Shown: piece after piece, positions 44,727 to 53,187 of the stretch | How the letters are laid out: every line of letters begins with the position of its first letter | Position numbering within the stretch: the stretch's first letter is position 1 | Source: an uncultured Methanospirillum sp. | Lineage (GTDB): Archaea > Halobacteriota > Methanomicrobia > Methanomicrobiales > Methanospirillaceae | NCBI RefSeq assembly: GCF_963668475.1 | Contig: NZ_OY764544.1 | Span: 2,542,001 to 2,606,000, forward strand | DNA: 64,000 nucleotides | Direction: 5' to 3' | Notes under the pieces: model-generated | The model's input: the letters and a program-made list of their open reading frames with translations, nothing else | Database searches by the model: none | What the model was told of the DNA's origin: nothing | Translations under genes and position numbers: made by a program

Positions 44727-45304
44727 GCGTGTTCACCTGAGTTATCATCCGGACCCTCTCTATATCTACTTGTTGATTTCCCTGTATTCCATAATGGGGC
44801 GATATTTTTGGGTATTCTGATGATCCTGTTCTTCCCTTGAGGGGAGGGTTTTGTGAAGGGTATCCTCATCAAACCTGGTAACATGGCGCATCCACGGGTG
44901 TGGCATATCATTCTGCAACCAGGCTGCCGGAGAGATAAATTTGTGAAAGGAGGGTACATCTGTGCCAGTTCACCTCCTGATGAAGCATCAGGATCTGATC
45001 AACAGGCCTGTTTCATGTAACATCATACGGCGCGTGTTGTTCGTGGCTAGTTTGTAACCCCCTTAAAAATTTCAGGTTATCATCCTAATGTCGATCATCT
45101 CCGATCAATTATTTAGTGATCAAAATTTTGTTCGCTGCGCGTGAGGGGGAGTTGACTATTCTGGTATTCACAAAAACCGACCCTGTTGTCTCTCTGAATA
45201 TGAATATTGATTACTCCTGAATTATACGTGAAAATGTAAGAGCCGAACGGCTCTGCATTCGGTCCATAACCGTATCTAGGAATGGATCAAACAATTACGG
45301 CAGC
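44727..45304. other. Intergenic region with inverted repeat, no gene seen
   Basis: About 580 bp upstream of the PUA/PAPS-reductase gene in which I see no convincing coding frame. It holds a TATA-like AATTATACG near 45219-45228 and, starting 11 nt downstream, a perfect inverted repeat AGAGCCG-AA-CGGCTCT at 45239-45254. The latter is placed at the expected transcription start and could be an operator. Confidence 0.5.
45239..45254 (+). promoter_or_regulatory. Inverted repeat near the promoter of the PAPS-reductase-family gene
   Basis: AGAGCCG-AA-CGGCTCT is a 7-bp perfect inverted repeat with a 2-nt centre. Such a short centre is better suited to a dimeric regulator than to an RNA hairpin. It starts about 15 nt after a TATA-like element, spanning the likely start site, 50 bp before the ATG. 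Confidence 0.5.
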
Positions 45305-46768
45305 ATGGGTGGACTTTATCACGGCAAAATTCTCCTGCACTGGTGCGATACCTGTCATGCTCCGGTCATGGCAGACCGTTGTGCCTGCGGAGCCGAGGCC
45401 CGATCGGTTCCGGTAACCCCCCCCGGAGATGCAAGGCCTGCCTTTCCAGATGATATCTCGTTCATAAATAACCTCTACCGCGACCGGTTCGGAATTACGC
45501 TCATCCCGGACGGCTGGGTCGCTCTCGTCAACAAGGTTCCTGACAAGGATCGGATGGAGGAGATCGTGGTCGGCGGGGCCGTGGTGGGAGCGATCAGATA
45601 CCTTCCCGAGACCAGAAAATGGGATGCACTCCCACGTCCACAAGCCGCTCTGATCCAGAAGCCTGAAAAACGGTACGTGATCGTGGATGATGGTGCCGGC
45701 CCATCCATCAGGGAGGGAGCAAGCCTGCTGGCTCCCGGATTTGTCAGTTGTGATCCCGATATCGCTGCCGGTGATGAGGTCTTCATGCTCACCAGGTCTG
45801 GCGAGTGTGTCGGTGTCGGCAGGATGAAGGTGGATGCCAAAGAGGCAGCTGCGATGGAACGCGGGCAGATCGTCAGAAGCCGGAAAAATATCAGATCACA
45901 GTTCACCCCCGGCCCTGCAACCTGGGATGAGGCGGTTGCAGCAAACAAAGATGTACTGACCCGGCTTGAGGCTGCAACAAAGCAGTTTATCGATGAGCAT
46001 ATCGGCCCCTATGAACACCTGCCCACCAGTGTCTCTTATTCTGGAGGAAAGGACAGTCTTGCCAGTCTCCTCGTGGTGATGAACACCTATCGGAAACTGC
46101 CGATCCTCTTCATCGATACAGGCATGGAGTTCCCCTCCACCTATGAGAATGTCAGGCAGGTGACCGAACGGTATGATCTCGAGTGCCTCAATGTTGACTC
46201 AATGGGTGAGTTCTGGCGTGAGTTCGAGGTTCAGGGTCCCCCGGCAGTTGACTGCCGGTGGTGTTGTAAGACGGCCAAACTTGAGCCACTCAGAAAGTTC
46301 ATCGAGAGCACATGGAATGAGTGTGTCTCGTTTGTCGGGCAGCGTAAGTACGAGTCCGCATCACGTGCAAAGAATCCCCGGGTCTGGAGGAACGCCTTTG
46401 TCCGCAACCAGATCTGTCTTGCCCCTATTCACAACTGGACTGCCATGCATGTCTGGCTCTATATCTTCAGGGAGAAGGCGCCGTTTAACGTGATGTACAC
46501 CCACGGGGTTGACCGGATGGGGTGTTACATGTGCCCGGCAAGTGACATGGCCATCCTTGAGCGGATTCAGAGCCATGTTCCCGAGCTCTGGAAGGAATGG
46601 GAGGAGAAGATGGAGGCGTGGCGTGTCAGGCAGGGGCTTCCCGAGTCATGGATGACCGAAGGAACATGGCGTGTCAGAAATGACCGGACCCAGGAAGAAC
46701 CTGAGTCATTTGCTAGGCATGATGCCCAGACCGGGCAGGGAAGAAGATCAGGGAGGTCTGAAAGGTGA
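45305..46768 (+). CDS. PUA-domain and PAPS-reductase-family (PP-loop) protein
   Basis: Protein of 487 residues. A short zinc ribbon (WCDTCHAP and CACG) at the N-terminus is followed by a region with a PUA-type RNA-binding domain (about 120-200), then a PAPS-reductase-like PP-loop domain with SYSGGKDSLASL, FIDTGMEFPSTYENV, DCRWCCKTAKLEPL and MGCYMCPASD. The extra Cys pairs suggest a metal or Fe-S site. Methanogens carry such proteins without using sulfate, so RNA thiolation or related sulfur transfer is more likely than sulfate reduction. It overlaps hisH's upstream GTG. Confidence 0.85.
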   Translation: MGGLYHGKILLHWCDTCHAPVMADRCACGAEARSVPVTPPGDARPAFPDDISFINNLYRDRFGITLIPDGWVALVNKVPDKDRMEEIVVGGAVVGAIRYLPETRKWDALPRPQAALIQKPEKRYVIVDDGAGPSIREGASLLAPGFVSCDPDIAAGDEVFMLTRSGECVGVGRMKVDAKEAAAMERGQIVRSRKNIRSQFTPGPATWDEAVAANKDVLTRLEAATKQFIDEHIGPYEHLPTSVSYSGGKDSLASLLVVMNTYRKLPILFIDTGMEFPSTYENVRQVTERYDLECLNVDSMGEFWREFEVQGPPAVDCRWCCKTAKLEPLRKFIESTWNECVSFVGQRKYESASRAKNPRVWRNAFVRNQICLAPIHNWTAMHVWLYIFREKAPFNVMYTHGVDRMGCYMCPASDMAILERIQSHVPELWKEWEEKMEAWRVRQGLPESWMTEGTWRVRNDRTQEEPESFARHDAQTGQGRRSGRSER

Positions 46769-46770
46769 GC

Positions 46771-47370
46771 ATGATAGCGATCGTGGATTACGGTCTAGGC
46801 AACCTGCGCAGTGTCAGCAAGGCTCTCGAAAAAGTTGGCGGGAATGTGAGCATAACCGGAGACCTCGATGAGATCAGAGCTGCAGACGGGATAATTCTCC
46901 CCGGGGTCGGGGCCTTTCATGAAGGAATGGCAAGGCTCTCTGATCTCAAGACAGCCCTCCTAGATGCACAAGGGCAGGTGCCTGTCCTTGGGATCTGTCT
47001 TGGCATGCAGATGCTCATGGAGTTCTCTGAAGAGCACGGGCTTTCTGCAGGTCTGGGTCTCATCCCTGGAACGGTGAAGCGGTTTGAACGAACACCCGGG
47101 TACAAAATTCCTCATATGGGCTGGAATCAGATCTCACTTGCGGAGCCTGATGACCCCCTGTATTCAGGAATTCCCGATAATTCCTTCTTCTACTTCGTGC
47201 ATTCGTACTGGGCTGATACTCCTGATCAGTACAGGGTGACCTCAACCGAGTACATCAACAGGTTCGCATCATCAATACGAAACGGGACAGTCTGGGGAAC
47301 CCAGTTCCATCCTGAAAAGAGCGGAGAGGCGGGACTTCAGATCCTTCGCAATTTTATCGGAATGCTCTGA
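46771..47370 (+). CDS. hisH: Imidazole glycerol phosphate synthase, glutaminase subunit
   Basis: Amidotransferase of 199 residues that supplies ammonia to HisF in histidine synthesis. The start is MIAIVDYGLGNLRSV; the nucleophile is in GICLGMQ, and the His-Glu pair in FHPEKSGEAG. An upstream GTG at 46765 overlaps the stop of the previous gene and might be used. hisF is not in the window, so it stands apart from a his operon. Confidence 0.94.
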   Translation: MIAIVDYGLGNLRSVSKALEKVGGNVSITGDLDEIRAADGIILPGVGAFHEGMARLSDLKTALLDAQGQVPVLGICLGMQMLMEFSEEHGLSAGLGLIPGTVKRFERTPGYKIPHMGWNQISLAEPDDPLYSGIPDNSFFYFVHSYWADTPDQYRVTSTEYINRFASSIRNGTVWGTQFHPEKSGEAGLQILRNFIGML

Positions 47371-47388
47371 AGAATATTTCTAACGTTT

Positions 47389-47766
47389 TTATTTCTGGAG
47401 TGCCATCTCAACCGTTGCCTTGAGCTGGTTATCCGTAAAGGGCTTGACGATAAAACCCCTTGGCTTCGTGAGTTTTGCTCTCTCTATTGTCGGATCGTCC
47501 ATGACTGAACTTATGTAGACGATGGGAATTGAGAACCTGCTTTGGATATCCTCTGCTGCCATGATACCGTCCTTTTCTCCTGGTAGATTTATGTCCATCA
47601 GGACGAGTTTCGGGCGCTTATCCGGGGCATACTGCTCCAGTTTTTCGAGTGCCCCCTGGTAGTCCTCAGCCGTTCCCATGACTGTAAACCCAAGTTCGGT
47701 AAGCCTCCACGATATCAGATCGTTGATCACCGGATTATCTTCGACTATAAAAATTGCGCCTTCCAC
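47389..47766 (-). CDS. Stand-alone response-regulator receiver domain
   Basis: CheY-like protein of about 125 residues. The acidic pocket is FIVEDN and the phosphoacceptor aspartate is in LVLMDINLPG; the conserved Thr/Ser is in VYISSVMD and the Lys in GFIVKPF. There is no output domain. The GTG at 47766 gives the normal start; an ORF extension upstream has no receiver-like residues. The kinase partner is not adjacent. Confidence 0.86.
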   Translation of the reverse strand: MEGAIFIVEDNPVINDLISWRLTELGFTVMGTAEDYQGALEKLEQYAPDKRPKLVLMDINLPGEKDGIMAAEDIQSRFSIPIVYISSVMDDPTIERAKLTKPRGFIVKPFTDNQLKATVEMALQK

Positions 47767-47890
47767 TCTGCTCCACCAGTTTCTAGTATTATCTTCCCCT
47801 TGAGCTAATAAGGGAGTTGGTTCTGCACGATGCCTCAAATTTGCCTGAAAATTCTAAACGATATTATGAGTCATTTCTCTAAAATGCCTG

Positions 47891-48568
47891 TTATCGTTTG
47901 ACTCTCCAGTCGATCTGAACCCCTTGATCCATCTGCTGGATCTGCATGAGTTCGAGCCGTGTGAAGTCGGTCTCCTGTGTCCACCCGGGTCCGTCGGCAA
48001 GTGTGGGGGCATCGGATCCTCCGATGATGATATTACCTACAAACATGCTGAGCTGGTCCACCAGATCTGCATTAAAGAGGCCGGCGATCAATGTTCCACC
48101 CCCTTCAACCATGAGACGCCTCACTCCCTGGCTACTGAGCACCTCCATAAGTGCAGCCAGATCCACCTCTTCAGATCCGGCAGTAATGATCTCTGCGTGA
48201 GGCCTGAGCGCAGCAATCCGTTCATCAGGAGCTGCTGATGAGACAGCAATGATCCTCTTTCCAGGACCTTTGTGAAGAATCCTGGCGTCAGGAGGTGTTC
48301 GTGCCCTGCTGTCGATGATGATCCTGACCGGATGCTCGGGCCTTCCTGTACTGAGCCGATCTGCAATCCGCTCCGGTGACTTTACCGTGAGTGACGGGTC
48401 ATCAGCAAGGATGGTACCTATTCCGACCATGATGGCATCTGCACCAGACTTTATAATATCAACCCGGTCAAAATCATCAGAACCTGAAATCTTCACCTGC
48501 CTGCGTTCCCGGGTCGATAATTTTCCATCTGCAGAGACTGCCACGTTTACCAGAATGTATGGTCGCAT
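47891..48568 (-). CDS. arfC: 2,5-diamino-6-(ribosylamino)-pyrimidinone phosphate reductase
   Basis: Protein of 225 residues of the RibD C-terminal-like reductase family. In archaea it reduces the ribosylamino group of the riboflavin and F420 precursor. The signature parts are PYILVNVAVSADGKLST, GADAIMVGIGTILADDPSLTV and RRLMVEGGGTLIAGLF. It is followed within 3 bp by the gene 48571 on the same strand only in the sense that the latter precedes it in transcription. Confidence 0.9.
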   Translation of the reverse strand: MRPYILVNVAVSADGKLSTRERRQVKISGSDDFDRVDIIKSGADAIMVGIGTILADDPSLTVKSPERIADRLSTGRPEHPVRIIIDSRARTPPDARILHKGPGKRIIAVSSAAPDERIAALRPHAEIITAGSEEVDLAALMEVLSSQGVRRLMVEGGGTLIAGLFNADLVDQLSMFVGNIIIGGSDAPTLADGPGWTQETDFTRLELMQIQQMDQGVQIDWRVKR

Positions 48569-48570
48569 AC

Positions 48571-48849
48571 CTAAACCTGCTTCTTTCCTCTGAGTTTTTC
48601 GATCTCTTCCCTGCCATCAGGGACCCTGAGTAAAAAAGTTCCATGACATGGTTTCGTAAACGGGAAGATAACTGCATCCCCGTCTACTGCAACCCTTATT
48701 GGGGGAACTCCGATGATCCTGACTTCAAACATCTTATAGCCCGGTTCAACGTCGTATTTCTCTGGAAAACTGGCAAGGTATTCCCGTGCTTCCTTGAAAG
48801 AGATCTTCGAAAGAAGTACCTCATAGGGGAGTGATTCTAGGCATCCCAT
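48571..48849 (-). CDS. Small conserved methanogen protein (DUF1894-like)
   Basis: Protein of 92 residues beginning MGCLESLPYEVLLSKISFKEAREYL, which fits my memory of the methanogen-specific DUF1894 family. It is soluble, with a beta-rich centre (KMFEVRIIGVPPIRVAVDGD) and an acidic/basic tail. It is transcribed just before arfC, with 2 bp between the genes, so they form an operon. Function is unknown. Confidence 0.68.
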   Translation of the reverse strand: MGCLESLPYEVLLSKISFKEAREYLASFPEKYDVEPGYKMFEVRIIGVPPIRVAVDGDAVIFPFTKPCHGTFLLRVPDGREEIEKLRGKKQV

Positions 48850-49057
48850 ACTAGAGCCTCATTGTTTCCTTGTATAGTGGGTGTAGGATCGAAGAACGAT
48901 CTTCCTTTCTGATTACTGATCTCATCGCGGTGGACAGTCAGATCAAAAGACAGGGTCTCCTGATCTGTATCCAGTACTATGGCGTTCGTGGGTATGAGAT
49001 GTACGGTTCTCTCCTGCCTTTCTGGTTTTTGGTCTTATCATTGTATTCATGAATGAT

Positions 49058-49270
49058 CTACAGGAGCAGACCGAACCAGGCAGTGTACGAGATGATGATC
49101 ATCAAAACCACAAGCAGGACTGCTCCCTTGAAGAGACAATTTCTACAGATGCCGGTCCCTTCATGGATGCATTCTTCACAGCATTCTGCTTTACAGATAC
49201 TACACTGATCTGTGGCCTCCCTGTCCGGGTGCAGATGACAGCCATTTGAACAACAATTTTCCGGATTCAT
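49058..49270 (-). CDS. Small B-box-type zinc-finger membrane protein
   Basis: Protein of 70 residues. The N-terminal part is a B-box-like zinc finger (CCSNGCHLHPDREATDQC, then CKAECCEECIHEG and CRNCLF) and the last 24 residues form a single transmembrane helix. The orientation is probably finger-inside. A tandem 12-bp repeat lies just upstream. Such fused mini-proteins are common in methanogens, but their role is not known. Confidence 0.65.
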   Translation of the reverse strand: MNPENCCSNGCHLHPDREATDQCSICKAECCEECIHEGTGICRNCLFKGAVLLVVLMIIISYTAWFGLLL

Positions 49271-49280
49271 GATGACAGGT

Positions 49281-49304
49281 GTCCTGAATATAGTCCTGAA
49301 TATA
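49281..49304 (-). repeat. Tandem 12-bp direct repeat upstream of the zinc-finger gene
   Basis: GTCCTGAATATA occurs twice without a gap at 49281-49292 and 49293-49304, 10 nt from the start codon at 49270. On the minus strand each unit offers a TATATTC element, so it might be a doubled promoter or a regulator site. Confidence 0.6.
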
Positions 49305-49382
49305 AGATGGGCAAGCGCTCAAGTGTTTGATCTATACTGGTTGCCTGAAAAGATATGAACTCATGCAGTGAACGGATATGTG

Positions 49383-49988
49383 ATGAAGCGTTCGCTGTTT
49401 CTTTTTAGTACCGGTGTCCTGATCCTTCTGTTCACCGGAATCACCTCATGTATGGCTGCGAATACCGAGATGCTCCAGTGTGGAGATAAGACCTATAATC
49501 CAGAATACCAGTCCTGCTGTAATGGAAAGGTCTACGAAGGTACTCGTTACTCTAAATGCGGTGACTCATGTTACAACATGGACACACAGACCTGCTGTTC
49601 AAAGAAAGTCACTGATGGTCCGTGTTTCCCTGAGTGCGGGGATGGAACCTATAATCCTTCAAACCAGTCCTGTTGCTTAAAGCATACCTATGACGGGTTG
49701 AAGTGGGGTATCTGTGGCGGGAATACCTGTTACAATCTTACCACCCAGTCTTGCAGTCTAGGTAAGGTCTATGACGGAATGAAGTGGGGAGTCTGTGGTG
49801 ACAAGAGTTTCAATCTGACCACACAATCATGCTGCAGGGGAAAGGTGTATGAGGGAAAGAACCTGGATCTCAAGCCATGCGGCTCTGACATCTGTTATGA
49901 CTCCCGGAATCAGACTTGTGCACGTGGAAAGATCCAGCAGAAAGATCCCAATGCAACAGTAAACTCAGTCCCCTTCTTCAGTCAATAA
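49383..49988 (+). CDS. Secreted galaxin-like cysteine-repeat protein
   Basis: Protein of 201 residues with a signal peptide (SLFLFSTGVLILLFTGITSCMA). The mature part contains about six tandem repeats of some 25 residues with the pattern CG-x-x-x-Y-N-x-x-x-Q-x-CC-x-G-x-x-Y, for example CGDKTYNPEYQSCCNGKVY. This is the spacing of galaxin repeats known from coral skeleton proteins and scattered microbes. The many cysteines suggest disulfides or metal binding on the cell surface. I choose the ATG at 49383 over the upstream GTG. No operon partner is evident. Confidence 0.8.
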   Translation: MKRSLFLFSTGVLILLFTGITSCMAANTEMLQCGDKTYNPEYQSCCNGKVYEGTRYSKCGDSCYNMDTQTCCSKKVTDGPCFPECGDGTYNPSNQSCCLKHTYDGLKWGICGGNTCYNLTTQSCSLGKVYDGMKWGVCGDKSFNLTTQSCCRGKVYEGKNLDLKPCGSDICYDSRNQTCARGKIQQKDPNATVNSVPFFSQ

Positions 49989-50049
49989 GAGGGATTCAAC
50001 AGATCTCTCATGAAACATCCGGATTGCGTTCCTCCGGAGTCTCCTTTTT

Positions 50050-51314
50050 CTACCGAGTCAGATCCATAAGCGATAGTTCCCTCACTGGCTCATACATAAC
50101 ATCCTGAATCATATCAGCAAATTTATCCTCGAAGTTAATCCGATTATTATTTGTGAACTTCTTGTGAACTGGCATCTTTATTGTTTTAGGTTTAACCATG
50201 AGATCATCTTCATACATTTCTTGATTCGTCAGAAGGTGATAAATGATTGTTGCTAACTTTCGAGCAGTGGCCACTACTGCTTGCCTATGTCCCTTGCTTT
50301 TCTTCAGTCTTTCATAAAAAACTCTTAAACGGTAATTTTTACTTCGACTAATTCCATTTGCACATTCAACTAGAGCAAAACGGAGGTGCTTATCTCCTCT
50401 TTTACTTATGTGTCCATACCTTGCCTTTCCAGCAGATTCACTCACTTTAGGATCTAACCCTGCAAAACTCACAAGATTTTTAAATGACGGATATTAGTTG
50501 ATATCTCCGATCTCTGCAAGGATAGCCGATGCAGACTGAAGTTGAATGCCTGGAATACTAATGAGAATTGAAATATCTGTAGGTTTTTGATAAAATCTGT
50601 TTTCCATCTTTGTGATGAATAAGTCAATCTCTTGATCGACTGAATTGATCATGTGCATAGATGATTGAATAAGAAAAACATCCTGCTCTGATAAGTTTCA
50701 ACAAATTGAGCCAATAATCTCCGCTTTCTTTCTTAAGATGCCGAGGTGCTTAATTGACTCAAATATTGAATCCAAACTTCTCCCGTTAACAAGGCCTTCA
50801 TGGATGAGCAATCCATTCTTTCCGAAAATGTCTGATATGACTGGTGAAAGCCGAATTCCTGAGCGCGAAAGAATTCGATGAATCTTGTTACGAAATTTCG
50901 TTCGGATTTGAATCAAACTGCGATATTCACGACATAAATCACGATACTCACGAATTTCTTTCTCTGGAACATACAATGCTCGAAAATGTCCTTCCAGGCA
51001 AACCTCGGCAAGCCAAATTGAATCTGGTTTTCGGTTTTTGATGTGGGGGAAAATTTTAAAAAAAATGGATTTGCAACAAAAGTTGGAATATCGCCTTCAA
51101 GAATCGCGTAAACTGGATGCCAATAAATTCCAGTAGCCTCCATAAGAATACGTTCACATGTCTCCTCAATAATCCACCCCCGAAGCTCAATGAGAGATTG
51201 GATCTGAATGGAAAACTCTTTTGTAATAGCATTACCTAATGAATCGATGATAGTGGCAGTGAGCCTTAAACGATGAACGTCTATGCCACAAGCCCTATCG
51301 ACACGTGGAAACAT
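50050..51314 (-). pseudogene. IS110-family transposase, broken
   Basis: A degenerate DEDD transposase. The N-terminal part (ACGIDVHRLRLTATI and LMEATGIYWHPVY, with the first Asp and Glu) is read from ATG 51314, which has a GGAGGTG site upstream. A frameshift lies in the homopolymer region about 51044-51060. After it one frame continues to the end but has a TGA at 50698-50700 and a TAA at 50494-50496. The C-terminal Transposase_20 domain (LVSFAGLDPKVSESAG) is in this frame. The element is thus dead. Confidence 0.88.
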
Positions 51315-51430
51315 CGTTTTCACCTCCAAAAATGGGATGGGGTATTAACGAACAATCTCACATACGTGCTATAAGCACAATCATCTGTTCGCAGGAATTA
51401 GACCAGACTTTTTAACGGGCTCAGAGCCCA
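50050..51430 (-). mobile_element. IS110-type insertion sequence remnant, ends approximate
   Basis: The transposase pseudogene plus its non-coding upstream region (51315 to about 51430). IS110-group elements lack terminal inverted repeats and encode a structured bridge RNA upstream of the transposase. Here that region has two perfect hairpins: GTGCT-ATA-AGCAC at 51366-51378 and GGGCTC-A-GAGCCC at 51417-51429. The exact ends cannot be fixed without comparing an intact copy. Confidence 0.65.
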
Positions 51431-51822
51431 AGAGAAAATTGGTCTTGCTATCCCACTCTCGAGAAAGAATAGAGATGATATATTCTTTTGGGGATCAACG
51501 TCCTGTTTCATTATCATCTGCGAACCAAAGGTTCATCATTGACTTTTTTAATATTGAAGATGGTAGCAAAGATAAATATTCCTCTCTCTATACAATGCCA
51601 CAAAATCCTTCCAGATCTGAGCACTGGATTTCCTAAAAATTGATAATAAATAGTGAGGACTAGCGTAAGGGTTCAAAATCGAGAATATAATCAAATAAAA
51701 AATTAATTTAATGAGAAAGTTCATTTAAATTATTTATGGTTTAGGGAAGGGGGTTCGGAATTGGATTTTTTTTGTTAGTGGCATAGTCTGGATATAAACG
51801 AAGAGAAAGATAAATATGAAAT
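51431..51822. other. AT-rich stretch without a convincing gene
   Basis: About 390 bp between the IS110 remnant and the methyltransferase gene. A plus-strand frame of 65 codons (51439-51636) has no recognisable features. The sequence turns strongly AT-rich after about 51640. Confidence 0.5.
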
Positions 51823-52710
51823 ATGAAAAATGGTGCGGAAAATTTTCATCCTTTAAAAAACCGAATAGAATTAATTAAATCAAGAAAATTTGATCCTAGA
51901 ATCAACATCGTAAAAGATTCAGATCTAAGAATAATTGATCGGGATTCTCTCAACAGAATATGCGATATATCTGAATGGCGGATGTCCGGTGAAATCGCAG
52001 ATATTTTGCAGTCCCTTCATGAGGGTGTATATATTCATCGTAAATCATGGGAATATGCGAGATGCATCTACGGATTAAAAAAACTTGGTGTCATAAACCA
52101 AGGCAGTAAAGCGATCTCGATAGGTGCCGGAAAAGAAAAATTACTTTATTTTTTTACAAATCACATCGATAAAATCATTGCAACGGACCTTTATAGTGAA
52201 TGGAAATCCGAGGATGGCATCACAATGATGAATAATCCAGAGAAATTTGCTCCTTTCCCATATAAAAAAGAAAAGTTGGATGTTTTTTCTATGAACGGAA
52301 CAGAATTAAAATTTCCTGATAATTCTTTCGATTTCGCGTATTCTCTTTCTTCTATTGAGCATTTTGGTAGTAGAGACAATGTTAAAAAGTCAATGTCTGA
52401 AATATACAGAATCCTGAAACCGAATGGAATTGTGTGCATGGTTACTGAGTTAATTCTTAATATTGCCACCCATCCGGAATTTTTTACCCTTGATGAATTG
52501 AAAAAAAATATAATTGAACCATCAAACATTCCATTTAAACTCGTTGGTGGAGATCTTGATCTTAGAATTTCACGCTCCCTAGTACAGAATCCAATTGATA
52601 TGGACATCCCCGATAAAGAAAGAAACCTCTTTGTAAGCCCTCACATAGTATTAAAGGCAGGACATGTGATTTTTACTTCAGTTATTGTATTTCTTCAAAA
52701 ACAAGGATAA
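51823..52710 (+). CDS. SAM-dependent methyltransferase in AT-rich DNA
   Basis: Protein of 295 residues with a class I methyltransferase domain. Motif I is AISIGAGKEKLLYFF, followed by IIATDLYSEW, and the post-motif SFDFAYSLSSIEHFG and YRILKPNGIVCMVTEL are typical. The acceptor is unknown; similar proteins often modify glycans. Codon use is far more AT-rich than in the rest of the window, and an IS remnant lies just upstream, so the gene was probably acquired. Confidence 0.8.
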   Translation: MKNGAENFHPLKNRIELIKSRKFDPRINIVKDSDLRIIDRDSLNRICDISEWRMSGEIADILQSLHEGVYIHRKSWEYARCIYGLKKLGVINQGSKAISIGAGKEKLLYFFTNHIDKIIATDLYSEWKSEDGITMMNNPEKFAPFPYKKEKLDVFSMNGTELKFPDNSFDFAYSLSSIEHFGSRDNVKKSMSEIYRILKPNGIVCMVTELILNIATHPEFFTLDELKKNIIEPSNIPFKLVGGDLDLRISRSLVQNPIDMDIPDKERNLFVSPHIVLKAGHVIFTSVIVFLQKQG

Positions 52711-53016
52711 CTTCATTGTTTCACTTTTTAAGACAGAAGCAGGTAGCAGTGAGAGAATTTCATCTCCTTGCATATTATTTAGAATTCTGTTCATGATCTG
52801 GGCACCCACTTCTCGAAAATGTCTTTCAAAACTTGGCATTGACCTTGAATATAACAGAAAAACCTTTTTTCGTTCTTTCATACGCTTCTGATCTAAATGT
52901 TCAAAGCAAATCTTTCAAATGGATAAAAATCATCATCATCTATCAAATAGGGCAATATCGAGGAATCTGGTATGTTCAGGGACGAATGATTCGACAGTTT
53001 TGAGATCTGATCTGTA
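52711..53016. other. Intergenic, no supported gene
   Basis: About 300 bp of AT-rich sequence. Frames of 67-68 codons on both strands overlap each other (52678-52891), but neither shows a known family, and I do not call them genes. Confidence 0.4.
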
Positions 53017-53187
53017 ATGAAGAAGGATGAGATACATATAATCTCAATAGATCTGGTTGAATCTTTCATAAATGGTATGCCCGGAGGTGTCGGAAATGAG
53101 GACGACAGTGGGATGGGTGCATCCTCTCCACCTGGTCAGATCAACTCTGCATACGAATATCCGTTCCTTTGTGGGTGTGAATGGTAA
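53017..53187 (+). CDS. Possible small protein upstream of the M13 peptidase
   Basis: A 56-codon frame from ATG 53017 that ends in TAA at 53185-53187, overlapping the M13 peptidase start by 7 bp. The product is acidic with a hydrophilic Gly/Ser/Pro middle and a CGCEW end. No family is recognised. The overlap with the next start is the only argument for it. Confidence 0.25.
   Translation: MKKDEIHIISIDLVESFINGMPGGVGNEDDSGMGASSPPGQINSAYEYPFLCGCEW

Noticed and set aside
50494..50700. In-frame stops in the transposase as recoded codons
   Set aside because: They are TGA and TAA, not the TAG used for pyrrolysine, and a separate frameshift is present, so decay is the simpler reading.
51439..51636. 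65-codon frame after the IS remnant
   Set aside because: No signal, domain or ribosome-binding site, and it begins within the probable non-coding end of the IS.
52678..52891. Two opposite frames of 67-68 codons
   Set aside because: They overlap almost fully, in AT-rich DNA, and neither resembles a known protein.
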